From contig JAWPHD010011037.1 in assembly GCA_037043455.1 (NCBI GenBank), forward strand, positions 23,479 through 87,478: a stretch of 64,000 nucleotides of DNA, written 5' to 3'. Positions 32,430 to 42,779 of this stretch are shown piece after piece. The notes beneath the pieces were generated by a model. The model had not been told where the DNA came from, did no database searches, and saw only the letters and a program-made list of their open reading frames with translations. Origin of the DNA: Cyrtodaria siliqua (taxonomy: Eukaryota; Mollusca; Bivalvia; Adapedonta; Hiatellidae). The position numbers were made by a program, and so were the translations under genes. Positions within the stretch are counted from its first letter, which is position 1, and each line of letters starts with the position of its first letter.

Positions 32430-33150
32430 CAGACAACCCCTTTCGCAACCATCATATGTTTTACTACTGCTACTCCTACTGTTAACTACTGCCAGTAGCA
32501 GCAGTAGAGCACCATCTCAATAGGTATAATCATCGCAAGTATGTTTTCTTTCCGCAATTATGATTTCCAACCATCATGTTTAAAAGATAACCCCTTTCGC
32601 AACCATCGTATGTTTACACAATAGCAGTATTAACTGCTGGCAGTAGCATCAGTAGCATCATCATCTCAATAGGTAAACTCATCTCGCAAGTGTGTTCTTT
32701 TTTTCTGCGCAAGTATGTTCTTTCTACGTTCCCTTTTTAACCATTATGTTTTATAACACAACGGTTACCGCTTCGCCAATATCAAGCATATGTTTTTCCC
32801 TACCGTTAATGCTGTGAATTTTTAGCTACTAGCAGTAGGAGCAGTAGCTGTAGCTACTACTAGTAGTAGCATAGTAGCAGTATCCACAGCTAACAGTAGA
32901 TGCAGTAGATGCAGTAGAGCAGTAGTAGCACTATAATCACCTTCTATTGTTGTTTCTACTTTCCCTTTTTAATCATCATGTTTTATAGACAACCTCTTTT
33001 GCACTTCCTTCTCTACCGTAACTGTTGAAACTTAGTAAAACAAAATAGGTATTGCGTCGGATAACGAGTGTCGCCGGCGGGAAGATCAATCCCTAGACAT
33101 GCGGTCTCACCGGATTGTTAAAGCATCATGGCCAAGCTACTAATATCACT
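32430..33150. repeat. Left arm of a large inverted repeat
   Basis: Blocks here recur in reverse order and complement at 40537-41205. For example TTCGCCAATATCAAGCATAT (32774) pairs with ATATGCTTGATATTGGCGAA (40918), and TTGCGCAAGTATGTTCTTTC-like (32705) with GAAAGAACATACTTGCGCAG (40980). AACGAGTGTCGCCGGCGGGA (33063) pairs with TCCCGCCGGCGACACTCGTT (40605), and GGTCTCACCGG (33101) with the GGTGAGACC region (40572). The arm is about 720 bp with small indels, and the spacer about 7.4 kb. Confidence 0.8.
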
Positions 33151-33700
33151 TCACATAAGATTGTTTATCGCAGATTTTGTTCTACTGCTGTAGTACTGAA
33201 GTGTGCACTTGAAAATGTTTTTTTGTCGGATTACGAGTTTTGCCGGCGGAAAGATCAACCTCATAGATACGTGGTCTCACCGGGTTTTTAAAGCATGATG
33301 GCCGGAATATTACTAACACCCTGTCGCCGCTTTAGTTCTGCTGCTGTATTACTGAAGATTGCACTGAAATAGAATGGAAATGGCGTTTTTGTCGGTTTTC
33401 GAGTATTGCCGGCGGGCAGATGAACCCCATAGACATAAGGTCTCACCGGTTTTTAAAGCCTGTTGGCAGTGCTATTAATATCAGCCCACTTGAGACCGTT
33501 TATCGCAATTTTGGTTCTACTGCTGTATGATTGCAATTCCGAAAGTAGTAAAAAAAAGACGTCTTGTCGTCGGATAACGAGTGTCGCCGGCGGGAAAATC
33601 ACCCTCATAGCATGCAGTCTCACCGGAGTTTTAAGACCTGATGGCCAGCCTACTAATATCACCCCACTTGACATTTGTAACCTTAACCTCAAACCCATTA
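33056..33700. repeat. Tandem repeat of about 170 bp x 4
   Basis: Units begin GTCGGATAACGAGTGTCGCC at about 33056, 33224, 33391 and 33568, followed by GGCGGGAAGATCAA, GGTCTCACCGG, AAGCATGATGGCC and ACTAATATCAC. Each unit ends with TTTATCGCA and TTCTACTGCTGTA. The 132-residue ORF at 33463-33861 is a reading of this array. Confidence 0.8.
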
Positions 33701-33889
33701 ACACCATACTGAATAAAGGTCATCCTCTCACCATGGACAGTATACCTGTCACGTTCATGCATATGGCTACACAAATTGATTATAAAGCGGACAAGGTTGT
33801 TCACTATCAGGTAACCCTTTGTCCCCACATAAGGTATAGGGTGCATCCACTTATTAAGTAAAAACTAATTAAAGTTTTATGAATGTAGG

Positions 33890-34077
33890 GTGTCGTCGCT
33901 GTGTCCAAGTGGTTGACGACGTTGCGTTGTAAACCTTCTCGCCTCTCACCGATGCTGGTTCGAATCCCACTGGGAGCGAGACTTGTAATTGAGAAAGTGT
34001 CGATTATTACGGATGGTGGGAGGGGTACAGTACTTGTTCTACCCAGGAATAAGTGAATGGTCTTCCTTGATCACGGA
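33890..34077 (+). mobile_element. tRNA-derived SINE, best copy in the window
   Basis: A box TGTCCAAGTGGTTGACG (33902-33918) and B box GGTTCGAATCC (33957-33967) are spaced as in an RNA polymerase III internal promoter and resemble a Leu/Ser-type tRNA. The body continues CCCACTGGGAG, AAGTGTCGATTATTACGGAT, GGTACAGTACTTGTTCTACC and AAGTGAATGGTCTTCC. Other copies or fragments are at 24484, 28660 (minus) and 62843. The acceptor stem does not pair, so it is not a functional tRNA gene. Confidence 0.8.
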
Positions 34078-34277
34078 AAATATTCGAGCGTCATACTTAG
34101 CCTTATATATGCTAACATTACGCTAAACACCAAACAAACTAATTATGAGTGTGACTATACGGGTATATACGTCTTGAATAGTTATATAGCGAAACAGCTA
34201 TCGGACACGTTTGTGTCTACAGGCAGACAGACAGAAAGACAGACACAGACTGATTCCGGTATACTACACATAAAAAT

Positions 34278-34445
34278 AAGTATAAAAGTCGAACAGGAAA
34301 TGCAGCTTACACAGAACACAGTAAACCCAAAAACTCTCAAAAAGACAAACATGACATATGACGTCACAAACACAAAATATGGTTGACAATAGGGCTACAG
34401 CCATGGAACTGTCAGTGGGAAAAAGGCCGCTGGGGTTATACAGAA
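34278..34445 (-). mobile_element. Penelope-like element 3' tail fragment, antisense
   Basis: AAAGTCGAACAGGAAATGCA, GACATATGACGTCACAAACA, GGTTGACAATAGGGCTACAG and GGAACTGTCAGTGG match the distal tail of the family in reverse orientation. Confidence 0.65.
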
Positions 34446-34519
34446 TTTAATTAATTTTGTGCATATCTGTCAGCTAAAATACTACTTTTAATTGAAACAA
34501 GAAATTATGTTCTTCTATG

Positions 34520-35010
34520 ACGGAAATAACGTAGAGTTCTGGAACACTTGGAAAAGGGTGAAACAATCAAAATCGGATGATAAAAAACAAAGCAAATATG
34601 ATTATTTGAAGATTGTTTTGAAATGGATACGGAAACCGCCATTTTACTATGACATCATAGTTGCAAATTACCATATATGGAATATATCTTTATAATAATG
34701 TTAATTTACCGATTTATAATTTAAAAAAAGAGAAACCCAAAAAAGGCAGTAAACATATGAAAAATAAGTATACTAAAGTGTATTATTCATTATATGAACC
34801 GCAAACGATTATGCATTAATATGAAATGGTTTTATGTTTTAAATGATATTCATCAATATTTGATTCATGGCAATTTAGATCGATGACGCCATTTTCTCAA
34901 AATGGCGGCTCCAATATCCGTTTTAGAACAATCATCTTTGTTTATCATCCGAATTTGAAAATTCTTTCATTTTTTCCGAGTTTGTCAAATTTCTCAGTAA
35001 TTAAGATTAT
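34520..35010. mobile_element. Fold-back element, copy 1 (arms about 150 bp)
   Basis: Left arm (34540-34690) contains CACTTGGAAAAGGGTGAAAC, AATCGGATGATAAAAAACAA, GAAATGGATACGGAAACCGC and CATTTTACTATGAC. The right arm (34865-35005) carries the complements ACGCCATTTTCTCAAAATGG, CGGCTCCAATATCCGTTTTA and TTTATCATCCGAATTTGAAA. The copy at 55829-56307 has the same layout. No coding sequence. Confidence 0.7.
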
Positions 35011-35304
35011 TTGCCAGTATGCCTACATTCACTTTAAGGTTTTTATGTTAAAATCATTTCCTGTAGGTGTCATAACATCCTTGGCTTTTGACTTTCTAAC
35101 AAAAACATTGATAGTGGTTGTTGTTTAACCAAGAGTGTTATTGTATAATGTTTCCACATTGAAGAGCAAATAGTTCATGAATGACAGCCGAGAAATAGGT
35201 TTTATGATTAGGTCATAATGAACTTGATATTTAACCTACTAGTAAATAAGTTAAGTGCAAGAGCCTTTTTTCATGATTGGATATAACAACAACCTCATTT
35301 GCAC

Positions 35305-35665
35305 GTGAAGCAAGTCTTCTTTGTGTTTTACTTATATTGCCTATTCATGCTGCCTTGTTGGTTAGAGAACAGTTCGTGGCGGGGATTTCTTTATTTACAC
35401 AGTCCCGTTTTATTGGGATGACAGTAGGGTTTGGTGTGAGGTTTGGTGCTCCCTACAACCTGAATTAACCGCCATCGGTCTTTTTTGCCACTGACCGTTC
35501 CAAGGCGGTAGCCCCATTGTCAACCCTTGTGTTTTTGTGATCTCTCATTAGGCCTTTTATTCATCTTTAAAGTTGTTCTTTGTTTCTGTGTGTGTTGTGA
35601 TTGACTGTCGTCTTGAATGCTACTTTTCCTGTTCGATCGATTTTTATATCTGCTTTTATTACATT
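35305..35665 (+). mobile_element. 5'-truncated Penelope-like element 3' tail
   Basis: Same order as 4330-4690: TTTGTGTTTTACTTATATTG, CTGCCTTGTTGGTTAGAGA, GGGGATTTCTTTATTTACAC, GGGATGACAGTAGGG, TTGGTGCTCCCTACAACC, TGCCACTGACCGTTCCAAGG and GACTGTCGTCTTGAATGC, ending near TTTTTATATCTG. Shorter at the 5' side than the copy at 4130. Confidence 0.7.
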
Positions 35666-35689
35666 TGTTTCTTTTTTTGACATAATTTA

Positions 35690-36175
35690 TGTGACTTTCA
35701 TATATATTTTTACGTTTGTGAACTTCTTTCTTTTTACATTTGTCACAAAAAAAATGTTTTTACATATGTAACCAACGATGTTACATTTGTGACATGTTAT
35801 TTATTTACGTGACTTTTTAATTTTATATTTGTAACAATTTTTACATATGTGACACTTTTTACGTTTGAGGTTCCTGCACAAACGCTACTTCCTAAATACG
35901 GGACACACGCGCAATTGTCCTGTACAAGTTGTCGAATAATGTAAACTTCCGGTTATACGGCCTACTCGGTTAAAATATCATGAAGTAGCAAGCCAGCAGA
36001 ATCAAATATAGCTATTATGGTTTTATATTATGTATCTGTACTACAATAAGATCTGTGGTTCTGCCTGTAGAAAGCTTAAACGCAAAAACGGTATGTGAAA
36101 ACTGTCACAAATGTAAGACAATGTTACTTTAAATGTGAAACTTAAACAAATGTAAACAACACACACTTACATGTG
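35690..36175. repeat. Cluster of TTACATTTGTGACA-like words in both orientations
   Basis: ACATTTGTCACA, TTACATATGTAAC, TTACATTTGTGACATG, TATTTGTAACA, TTACATATGTGACAC and CTGTCACAAATGTAAGACA recur over 480 bp with a gap in the middle. The word is a near-palindrome (ACATATGT core). It may be the two ends of an element, with the reversed copies at 36100-36190; not resolved. Confidence 0.5.
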
Positions 36176-36339
36176 AAAACGACCTGGGGACAAATGTACA
36201 TAAAAACTATTTTTTTCTACCACACACATTTAACAGACACAAACAGAGAAAATGTTATCATGTTTAACGTTTTATTTTTTCACGATATTGACCAAAGAAC
36301 TGTTTTGGCTAGGGTCATGATATTTATGAGCATAAAGTT

Positions 36340-37335
36340 GGTTCCTGGTTCCCGCTTACCAGGTCCCGGTTCCTTTTTCGAATCGAATTGGGAACCAGAA
36401 ACTGGGAACTAGTAACTGGTTCCTCGTTCCCGATTCGAACCCAATGAGAAATTGAATATCTTCACCTTGATTTTCATATTGCACATATCCCAGTTTCATC
36501 GAAAACGCCATTCAATGTTATAAATAAAATCGGTAAAATAAAAAAGAATATTATTTTCAAAGTTATATCTCCTAACCATGAAGTAATATACTACTTTACG
36601 ATTTCCACACAATTTTAGCAGGCTTGAACATACACAGAAGCCAGTGTCCTATTCGCGCCGAATCGGGAACCGGGAACTGGTTCGGTTCCTAGTTCCCGGT
36701 TACCGACTGGAATCCAATAAGGAACTGAACGATTCCACTTGATTTTGCAATGCAAATATCACAGTTTCATGGAAAACCACATGCGATGTTGTAAAATCTC
36801 CAAAATGAAAAAGGTAGGATTTTGTTTTCAGAGTTATGTCTCCTAAATATCTATTTATATGAAACTTTACGATTTTCACATAATTGCAGCAGGCTTGAAC
36901 TCACACAGAAGCCAGTTTCCAATTCGAGCTCAATCGGGAACCGGGCCCCGTTTTACGAAACAAATTACGACCATTTTGATCGTAAATCAATTTCTTAAAT
37001 GCTTCACTATCAATTACACTTTTCAAATAAACGTGATTTCATTTCATTTTCTTATACACGTGATATGTCTGCACTACGTGCACACATAAGTGTTTGCATT
37101 GAATGCTTAGGTGAAAACAAGTGAACGATTTATTTTTTAAAATTTGAGACTTATCGTAAAATGTGTAATAAAACAGGGCCCAGGTTCCTAGTTCCCGGTT
37201 CCCGATTCTAATGAAATAAGGAACTGAACAATTCCACTTTGATTTTGCAATGCATATCAACCAGTTTAATGTAAAAGGACATGCGATGTTATAAAATCGG
37301 CAAAATGAAAAAAATAGACAGTGCTGAAATTTAGT
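36340..37335. repeat. Tandem repeat of about 260-280 bp, three units, the third split by a small element
   Basis: Each unit has GGGAACCGGGAACTGGTTCC-like inverted words, AATGAGAAATTGAA / AATAAGGAACTGAACGATTC, CACTTTGATTTTGCAATGCA, CAGTTTCATGGAAAA, GCGATGTTATAAAATCGGCA and AAAATGAAAAA. Units start near 36350, 36655 and 36930 (resuming at 37182). Confidence 0.75.
36943..37181. mobile_element. 239-bp small inverted-repeat element nested in the third tandem unit
   Basis: Ends GGGCCCCGTTTTAC and its near complement TAAAACAGGGCCC (14-bp terminal inverted repeat). It interrupts the GGGAACC...AGGTTCC phrase of the surrounding tandem repeat, so it inserted after that repeat was formed. Confidence 0.75.
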
Positions 37336-37409
37336 CTACAATGACCCTGGGGTAACGTTTTCTTCCATCACAGGGCTGATTTATGTTTAATTTAAATATA
37401 GGGGACACT

Positions 37410-37711
37410 TTAAAGGGACACACGGCAATCTTTATTTTTTAAAAACTCAGGGCGTCCCGTTTGTTTTTCTGCATGACTTGCATTTGTTCAATTATTGATA
37501 TTAATTATAAGAATAGTATTTTTGTATAGTATTAATTTTTGATATTATTGCACCAATAATATATTAATACTTATAGTATAATAAGATGAAAGAGTGAATA
37601 GTTAAAATTTGATTTATTTATATGTAACCAGGGTAAAAGTAAAAAATGATACTGGATATATAAATCGGGACACCCATTTTAAACACTTCAAGATTGCCAC
37701 GTGTCCCTTTA
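37410..37711. mobile_element. 302-bp small inverted-repeat element (TTAAAGGGACAC family)
   Basis: Left end TTAAAGGGACACACGGCAAT (37410) is mirrored by the right end ATTGCCACGTGTCCCTTTAA (37692-37711), with one mismatch and CTT/AAG just inside. The interior is AT-rich and non-coding. A further end of the same kind lies at 37871-37895 (GATTGCCGTGTGTCCCTTAA) and another at 11554. Confidence 0.85.
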
Positions 37712-37899
37712 AGAAATCTTTCTAGAAACTAATGTGACTATTCTTGCGACATCTTCACTAAACTAACGGGACGGCGACACCGCTACTTTAAGATTAATTT
37801 TTATCAAATTATTTTACAAACGAAATACCCTTTTATGGACGTATGGTTAATATTGATATGCAAAAATGTGTAAGATTGCCGTGTGTCCCTTAAAAGAAA

Positions 37900-38830
37900 T
37901 TGTTATTTAGTTTGTTTGGATGTGCTTTCTTATTATAAATATGTTCTGCGAATTTATAAAACAATACAGGTGTTGTTTACAGTCATTTATTTTAAAAGAT
38001 ATTCATGGCGTCATGATATTTTGGAAGACATTACCTTCTTGGCGTTTAACTATTGATAAACTAGATACACGGGCATAGATCGCACTAAAGCTAAAAACAT
38101 CATTTTACATTGCTGTAATATGTTCTTCGCTATTTATCAAACTACTCCTTCATTAATACTCATTCGCAAGTTCTATGGCGGGAAGCATACGGATGGTACT
38201 GGAGCACATGGTTTCTAGGAGACTGGAACACGTGGTCTTCCATAGAACGACAATCTAAGCAGACGACTGGTTGCTGTGTCGTATTCTGTTGAACTGGTAA
38301 CAATGGAGTTACTGCGCCGGAGAAGTAAATAGTTTGTTAAGTCGCCAATAACACCTCGGTATATTATATACACAACGCGCAATTATTATACCCAAATTCT
38401 GAATAAAACAGGGTATATTAAAATCGCCTCCGTCAAATACACTAACATTTTAATAAAACTGTATTTTTTTGACATTTTTGCACATAACTTGGTAGATGCA
38501 CTCGTCTATTAACGTCTCTGAAATAAAACCAACATATAAAACGATTTTATTATTTCAAACTCGGACGTCTGTCCTGGGCGCAGGACCAAGAATCTGTAAT
38601 TTTCCAACCAGATGAAGATGTTTTATATTTTATTCTAATACACCCGCACTATATAGCCTAGTTTAACATATCTCGTTATATTGAACGATATATCACTGTA
38701 ATGTTTGAAACGTAGGAGAATAAACATTGCGCATTGCGCATTCCGCATTGTAACGTATGCAACGTTAGAAGAGCAAGCGAAGCAATGCGAAAGATTTCAG
38801 ATGTGTGCGTTATTTTCACATTTTAGGGGT
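37900..38830. other. Intron sequence with no recognised gene
   Basis: No coding signal. ATTCTAATACACCC at about 38632 is complemented by GGGGTATTAGAAT at about 38826, weak inverted ends around a stretch with GCGCATTGCGCATTCCGCAT. Confidence 0.4.
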
Positions 38831-38837
38831 ATTAGAA

Positions 38838-39008
38838 TAGAAATAGATCATCGTTTACGGTGAATTATCTATAATATATCACGGGTTGTCGTTCAATTGT
38901 AAACAATAATTTCACTCGCCCTTCGGGTTCGTGAACTTATTGTTTACAATTGAACTCCAAACCGTGATATATTAAACGATAATTCACAGTAAACGATGTT
39001 CTATTTCT
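38838..39008. repeat. Long hairpin, about 70-bp arms with a TTCG loop
   Basis: AAATAGATCATCGTTTAC...TGAATTATC...ATATATCACGG...TTCAATTGTAAACAATAA pairs with TTATTGTTTACAATTGAA...CCGTGATATATT...GATAATTCA...GTAAACGATGTTCTATTT. The centre is TCACTCGCCCTTCGGGTTCGTGA, itself a hairpin with a TTCG loop. It has only a few mismatches, so it is young or maintained. Confidence 0.85.
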
Positions 39009-39029
39009 TAAATAGTAGATAAAACAGTG

Positions 39030-40290
39030 AGCTAATGTTTGAGGAACTTAATACTGAAATCAGTCAAGCAGAACTTCTTAAAGCATATAAATTAAGCAAC
39101 CGCTCAGGCGGATTGGATTATGTTATAAATGAAATGTTCAAATATGGTTGTGAATACAGATTCATACTTAAGGGTATATTGTACCACTTTAAACAAATGA
39201 GATATAAATAAACCAGAAAACTATAGAGACTATAGAGTGATAGATATTATTGAGTATATTCTTTAAAAGTCTTAATATTTGACATGGGCTATTTACGTCT
39301 CAATGGGCTGAAGGGTATATTGTACCACTCTAAATAAAGGAGATATAAATAAACCAGAAAACTATAGAGACTATAGAGTGATAGTTATTATTGAGTATAT
39401 TCTTTAAAATATTCACACGAATTTTAAACAATTGGCTAAATATATGGGCTGATAATTACATTTACATTGAAGCACACGCTGGTTTTCGTAAAAACATGGG
39501 AGCGACAGATAACACATTTGTTCTGCATTGTTTGCTAAGTCATATATTGAATAAAAAACAATGTATGTAAAGTAAGCATTTGACCTGTTTGTTAGAGAAC
39601 ATATATTCCATAAACGTATAAAATATGGAGTCGGAGAAAAAAATTATAAATATTATTAAATCATTGTATACCAATATAATCAATCGTTACATATCAAAAC
39701 CAACTTCGTGGTTGTTTGAGCTGTTTTCTGGGAGCGCCCCAGGGATTGTTTGTCATCTTTCATATTGTTCATGTATGTGAATGATTTAGAAGAACATTGC
39801 ATGGTTTTAAAGGTAAAGATACTGGAATGTTAAAGCTACTCCTATATGCTGATGGCACAGTGATATTTTCGGATACTGAACAAAGGCTACAATATCGATA
39901 AGATATACTGCACCGTTATTATTAAAATAAAATAATACTGTTATTGCAATTGTAAATACATTTACCTATTTTGGAATTGTATTTACTACAGTCGGTTCGT
40001 TTGACCAGACGTTCAAATCATTAAGTGGCCAGGCATTAAAGGCAATTTTTCAAAATGAAATCACATATAAGTTAATTTACTATCTGTTAGCCATACTTTA
40101 GAAATTTTTAGGCAAACTCAGTTTGCCTATTTTAACTTATGGCGCAGAGGTATGCGGATTCTCAAAGGCGGAAAGGCTACAGAAAGTACAACTTCAATTT
40201 TGAAAACAATCTGTATGTGTTAAAACACAAATTCAAAACAATTTCGAATATGGAGAACTCGGAAGAGTCCTTTAAAAAGTCAACGTAAGT
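39030..40290 (+). mobile_element. LINE reverse-transcriptase remnant with an internal 99-bp duplication
   Basis: Diverged pieces in several frames follow the LINE order: FEELNTEISQAELLKAYKLS with RSGGLDYVINEMFKYG (39037-39150), then FELFSGSAPGIVCHLSY (near 39720), then LLYADGTVIFSDTEQRLQY (about 39836-39895). The last is the catalytic YADD box with the second Asp changed to Gly. A later piece, near FAKLSLPILTYGAEVCGFSK, covers 40100-40160. The block from AAGGGTATATTGTACCACTT (39170-39268) is repeated at 39311-39409. Many stops; inactive. Confidence 0.7.
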
Positions 40291-40339
40291 TTTTTATGTA
40301 ATTAAAAAAGTTTTTTAGCGTTAAGCTAATCGATCTTTG

Positions 40340-40530
40340 AACAACTGGGTACATATGATAAATGAAGGCCCTATCATGTTAACAAGATAAACTATAGAGT
40401 ATGTCCGAAAATCAAGGGCAATAACTCCAGTGTTACTAGTCCGATCTGGCTTGTTTTTGAACTCTTCCGGGTTTTATTGATATCAACACTCTGGTAAAGT
40501 TTGGAAAAGATCGGATAAAAAACAATCTCA
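40340..40530 (-). repeat. Fragment of the dispersed repeat seen at 29570-30322, reversed
   Basis: GAAGGCCCTATCATGTTAAC, AAGGGCAATAACTCCAGTGT, TACTAGTCCGATCTGGCT, TTGATATCAACA and AAAGTTTGGAAAAGATCGGA are reverse complements of the phrases in the repeat at 29570-30322. Confidence 0.55.
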
Positions 40531-40536
40531 ATTGGG

Positions 40537-41205
40537 GTGATATTAGTTGGTTGGCCATCAAGCTTAAAAATCGGGTGAGACCGTATATCTAAGAGGTTGA
40601 TCTTCCCGCCGGCGACACTCGTTAACAGACAATAATATCTATTTTTTTACTAAGCTTTAACAGTAAATGTAGAGAACGAAGTGCGAAAGAGGTTGTCTAT
40701 ATAACATAATGGTTAAAAAGGGAATGTAGAAACAAAATGGTTGGTGATGATAGTGCTGCTACTGCTCTACAGCATCTACCTGTAGATGCTGCTACAGGTA
40801 GATGCTGCTACTGCGCTGCTACTGCGCTGCTACAACTAGTAGTAGCTAGTGATACTGCTCCTACTGTTAGCAGTAGCTAAAAAATCACAGCATTAACGGT
40901 AGGGAAAAACATAAATTATATGCTTGATATTGGCGAAGCGGTTGCGTTATAAAACATGATGGTTAGAAAGGGAACGTAGAAAGAACATACTTGCGCAGAA
41001 AAAAAATCACACTTGCGAGATGAGAATACCTATTGAGATGGTGATACTACTTACAGTAGTTAATATTGAAATGTTACAGCAGTAACGGTAGAGAACATAT
41101 GATTGTTGCGAAAGCGGTGTCTATCAAATGTGATGGTTAAAAATAAAAGTAGAAACAAACATTATATGGTGATGATACTGTTGCTACTGCTGCTATTGCT
41201 CCACT
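40537..41205. repeat. Right arm of the large inverted repeat
   Basis: Mirror of 32430-33150. It begins GATATTAGTTGGTTGGCCAT (one inverted unit of the 170-bp tandem repeat), passes a short CTGCTACTGC region complementary to the CAG/TAG words, and ends near GCTGCTATTGCTCC. Both arms carry the same minor elements in mirrored order, so they derive from one sequence. Confidence 0.8.
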
Positions 41206-41213
41206 GCTGCTAC

Positions 41214-41405
41214 TGTGTACATGGTGCAATGGTTAGCAACGCGGCTTAGTAACCCAGGGATCGTGCGTTCAATCCCAGCCAGGACCGATTTTGGGTTAAT
41301 TATCGAAATATTTCAAAAAAGTATTTCCTATCTTACCAGTCCTTCGAATGAGACTTTAAACCAAGGTCTGCTCGCTAAAATGCTAAGTGTAATACAGCGA
41401 GGATA
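41214..41405 (+). mobile_element. tRNA-derived SINE of a second family
   Basis: A box TGGTGCAATGGTTAGCA (41222-41238) and B box CGTTCAATCCC (41267-41277) are properly spaced. They are followed by a body ATTTTGGGTTAATTATCG, AGTCCTTCGAATGAGACTTT, AAACCAAGGTC and a tail ending TACAGCGAGGATAAATAAAC. It differs in body from the family at 33890. It sits exactly between the inverted-repeat arm and the minisatellite. Confidence 0.75.
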
Positions 41406-41429
41406 AATAAACGCTTCTACACACAATGT

Positions 41430-41815
41430 TTTTAGGTTGCATGCACAGAGATCCATTACGGTTCACGTTAGAAGTGTGGCGGTTTGCACAATACTAGTTT
41501 GAAGTTTCATGCACACAGACACCCATTATGGTTTACGGTACCAGTGTGTCGGATACTACACTATACCAGTATGAGGTTGCATGCACAGAGAGACCCATTA
41601 TTGTTCATAGTACCAGTGCGTCGAATACTACACGATACCAGTTTGAGGTTACATGCACACAGAGATCCATTATGGTTCACGGTACCAGTGTGTCGTATAC
41701 TTCATGGTACGAGTTTGAGGTTGCATACATAGAGACCCATTATGGGTCACGGTTCATGTATGTCGTGTACTACACGATACCAGTGATAGATTGCATGCAT
41801 GTACTACACATACCA
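41430..41815. repeat. Second array of the 72-bp minisatellite
   Basis: GAGGTTGCATGCACAGAGAG, CCATTATGGTTCACGGTACC, AGTGTGTCGGATACTACA and TACCAGTTTGAGG recur in steps of about 72 bp, same orientation as the array at 30660. Diverged single units continue at about 42010, 42610, 44770-44900, 45500 and 45780. The 82- and 96-residue ORFs are artefacts. Confidence 0.85.
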
Positions 41816-41829
41816 TGATAGATTGCTTG

Positions 41830-42700
41830 CACATCACTGTGAGACCCTTAAGTTTTACGCGTCAGTGTGTACTATCATTATGCACACGCATATAAGTTTC
41901 ACGGTGTCAGGTGGTACTATCATCATGTGTTTGGCATGATAAATTGATACTAGTAATCCTTATAAAACACATTTGAGACCATTTATGCTCTCGTTCCAGG
42001 TTGTCGTGACGTTAGCTTGCATGCACCGAGTAGACCCGTGTCGGTTCCATATGCCACAGAAGAAAGCAATGTTTGCACATAGATAATCGTTATAATCAAA
42101 CTACCAGAATGAAGTGGTATTGTGTTGCTTTCTCATTATACATCTTAAGGTGTGTACACTATTGCTGTCCCATAGGCCACAATGCAAGCTTGTTCCGAAG
42201 ATTAAAACATACAAATAAGCGTACAAATTTATAAAGATTGTCTTATTTTGGGTAGATAGTGTTGAGGTCCAATGTGCTAAATGTTTAATTCAGCTTGTAT
42301 CCCCTTAAGAACTGTCCATGGAGCCATATATGTTTAATGCAAATCCGCAGTAAAGGTTATCCTGTTGTGGAGTGGGGTTAATCTCTGTATTCATGTTTAA
42401 AAATACATTGGGTTATATTGAATGCTCATTTTAGTATTGTTATTTTTTAATTAATTAACAACTCTGAAAATGTTATTTTGAAATATTTATCTGGCATGTT
42501 TTAATTTTTGTGACCTTTCACTTCTTGCTGAGGTCACTCCTGGAAAGGGGCGTGCCAAGTCTATGATATATTTAGGATACCGCAACCTTAAAGTGACAAG
42601 TACCAGTTTATTGTGGAATTTGTTGCATGCACATTACACATAGAGACTCATGATAGTAATAATAATAATACTAATAATAACATATTTATTTCAAGAGGAT
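41830..42700. other. Intron sequence with scattered decayed minisatellite units
   Basis: No gene. Isolated units of the 72-bp repeat (GTTGCATGCACATTACACAT near 42620) and a short (AAT)n run at 42657-42680. Confidence 0.5.
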
Positions 42701-42709
42701 AACATAGTT

Positions 42710-42779
42710 GGCTACAAGCCAGTCTAACGTATGGTTCTCAGACCTGGCTACAAGCCAGTCTAACGTATGGTTCCCAGAC
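42710..42779. repeat. 36-bp tandem duplication
   Basis: GGCTACAAGCCAGTCTAACG with TATGGTTCTCAGAC at 42710 is repeated at 42746 with a single T to C change. GGCTACAAGCC is itself an inverted word. Confidence 0.85.

Noticed and set aside
33463..33861. 132-residue plus-strand ORF
   Set aside because: It runs through the 170-bp tandem units and beyond without motif; overlapping frames on the other strand are also open.
33890..34077. Possible functional tRNA gene
   Set aside because: A and B boxes are good, but no acceptor stem pairs and the sequence continues into a body shared with other SINE copies. The same applies to 41214-41290 and 27990-28075.
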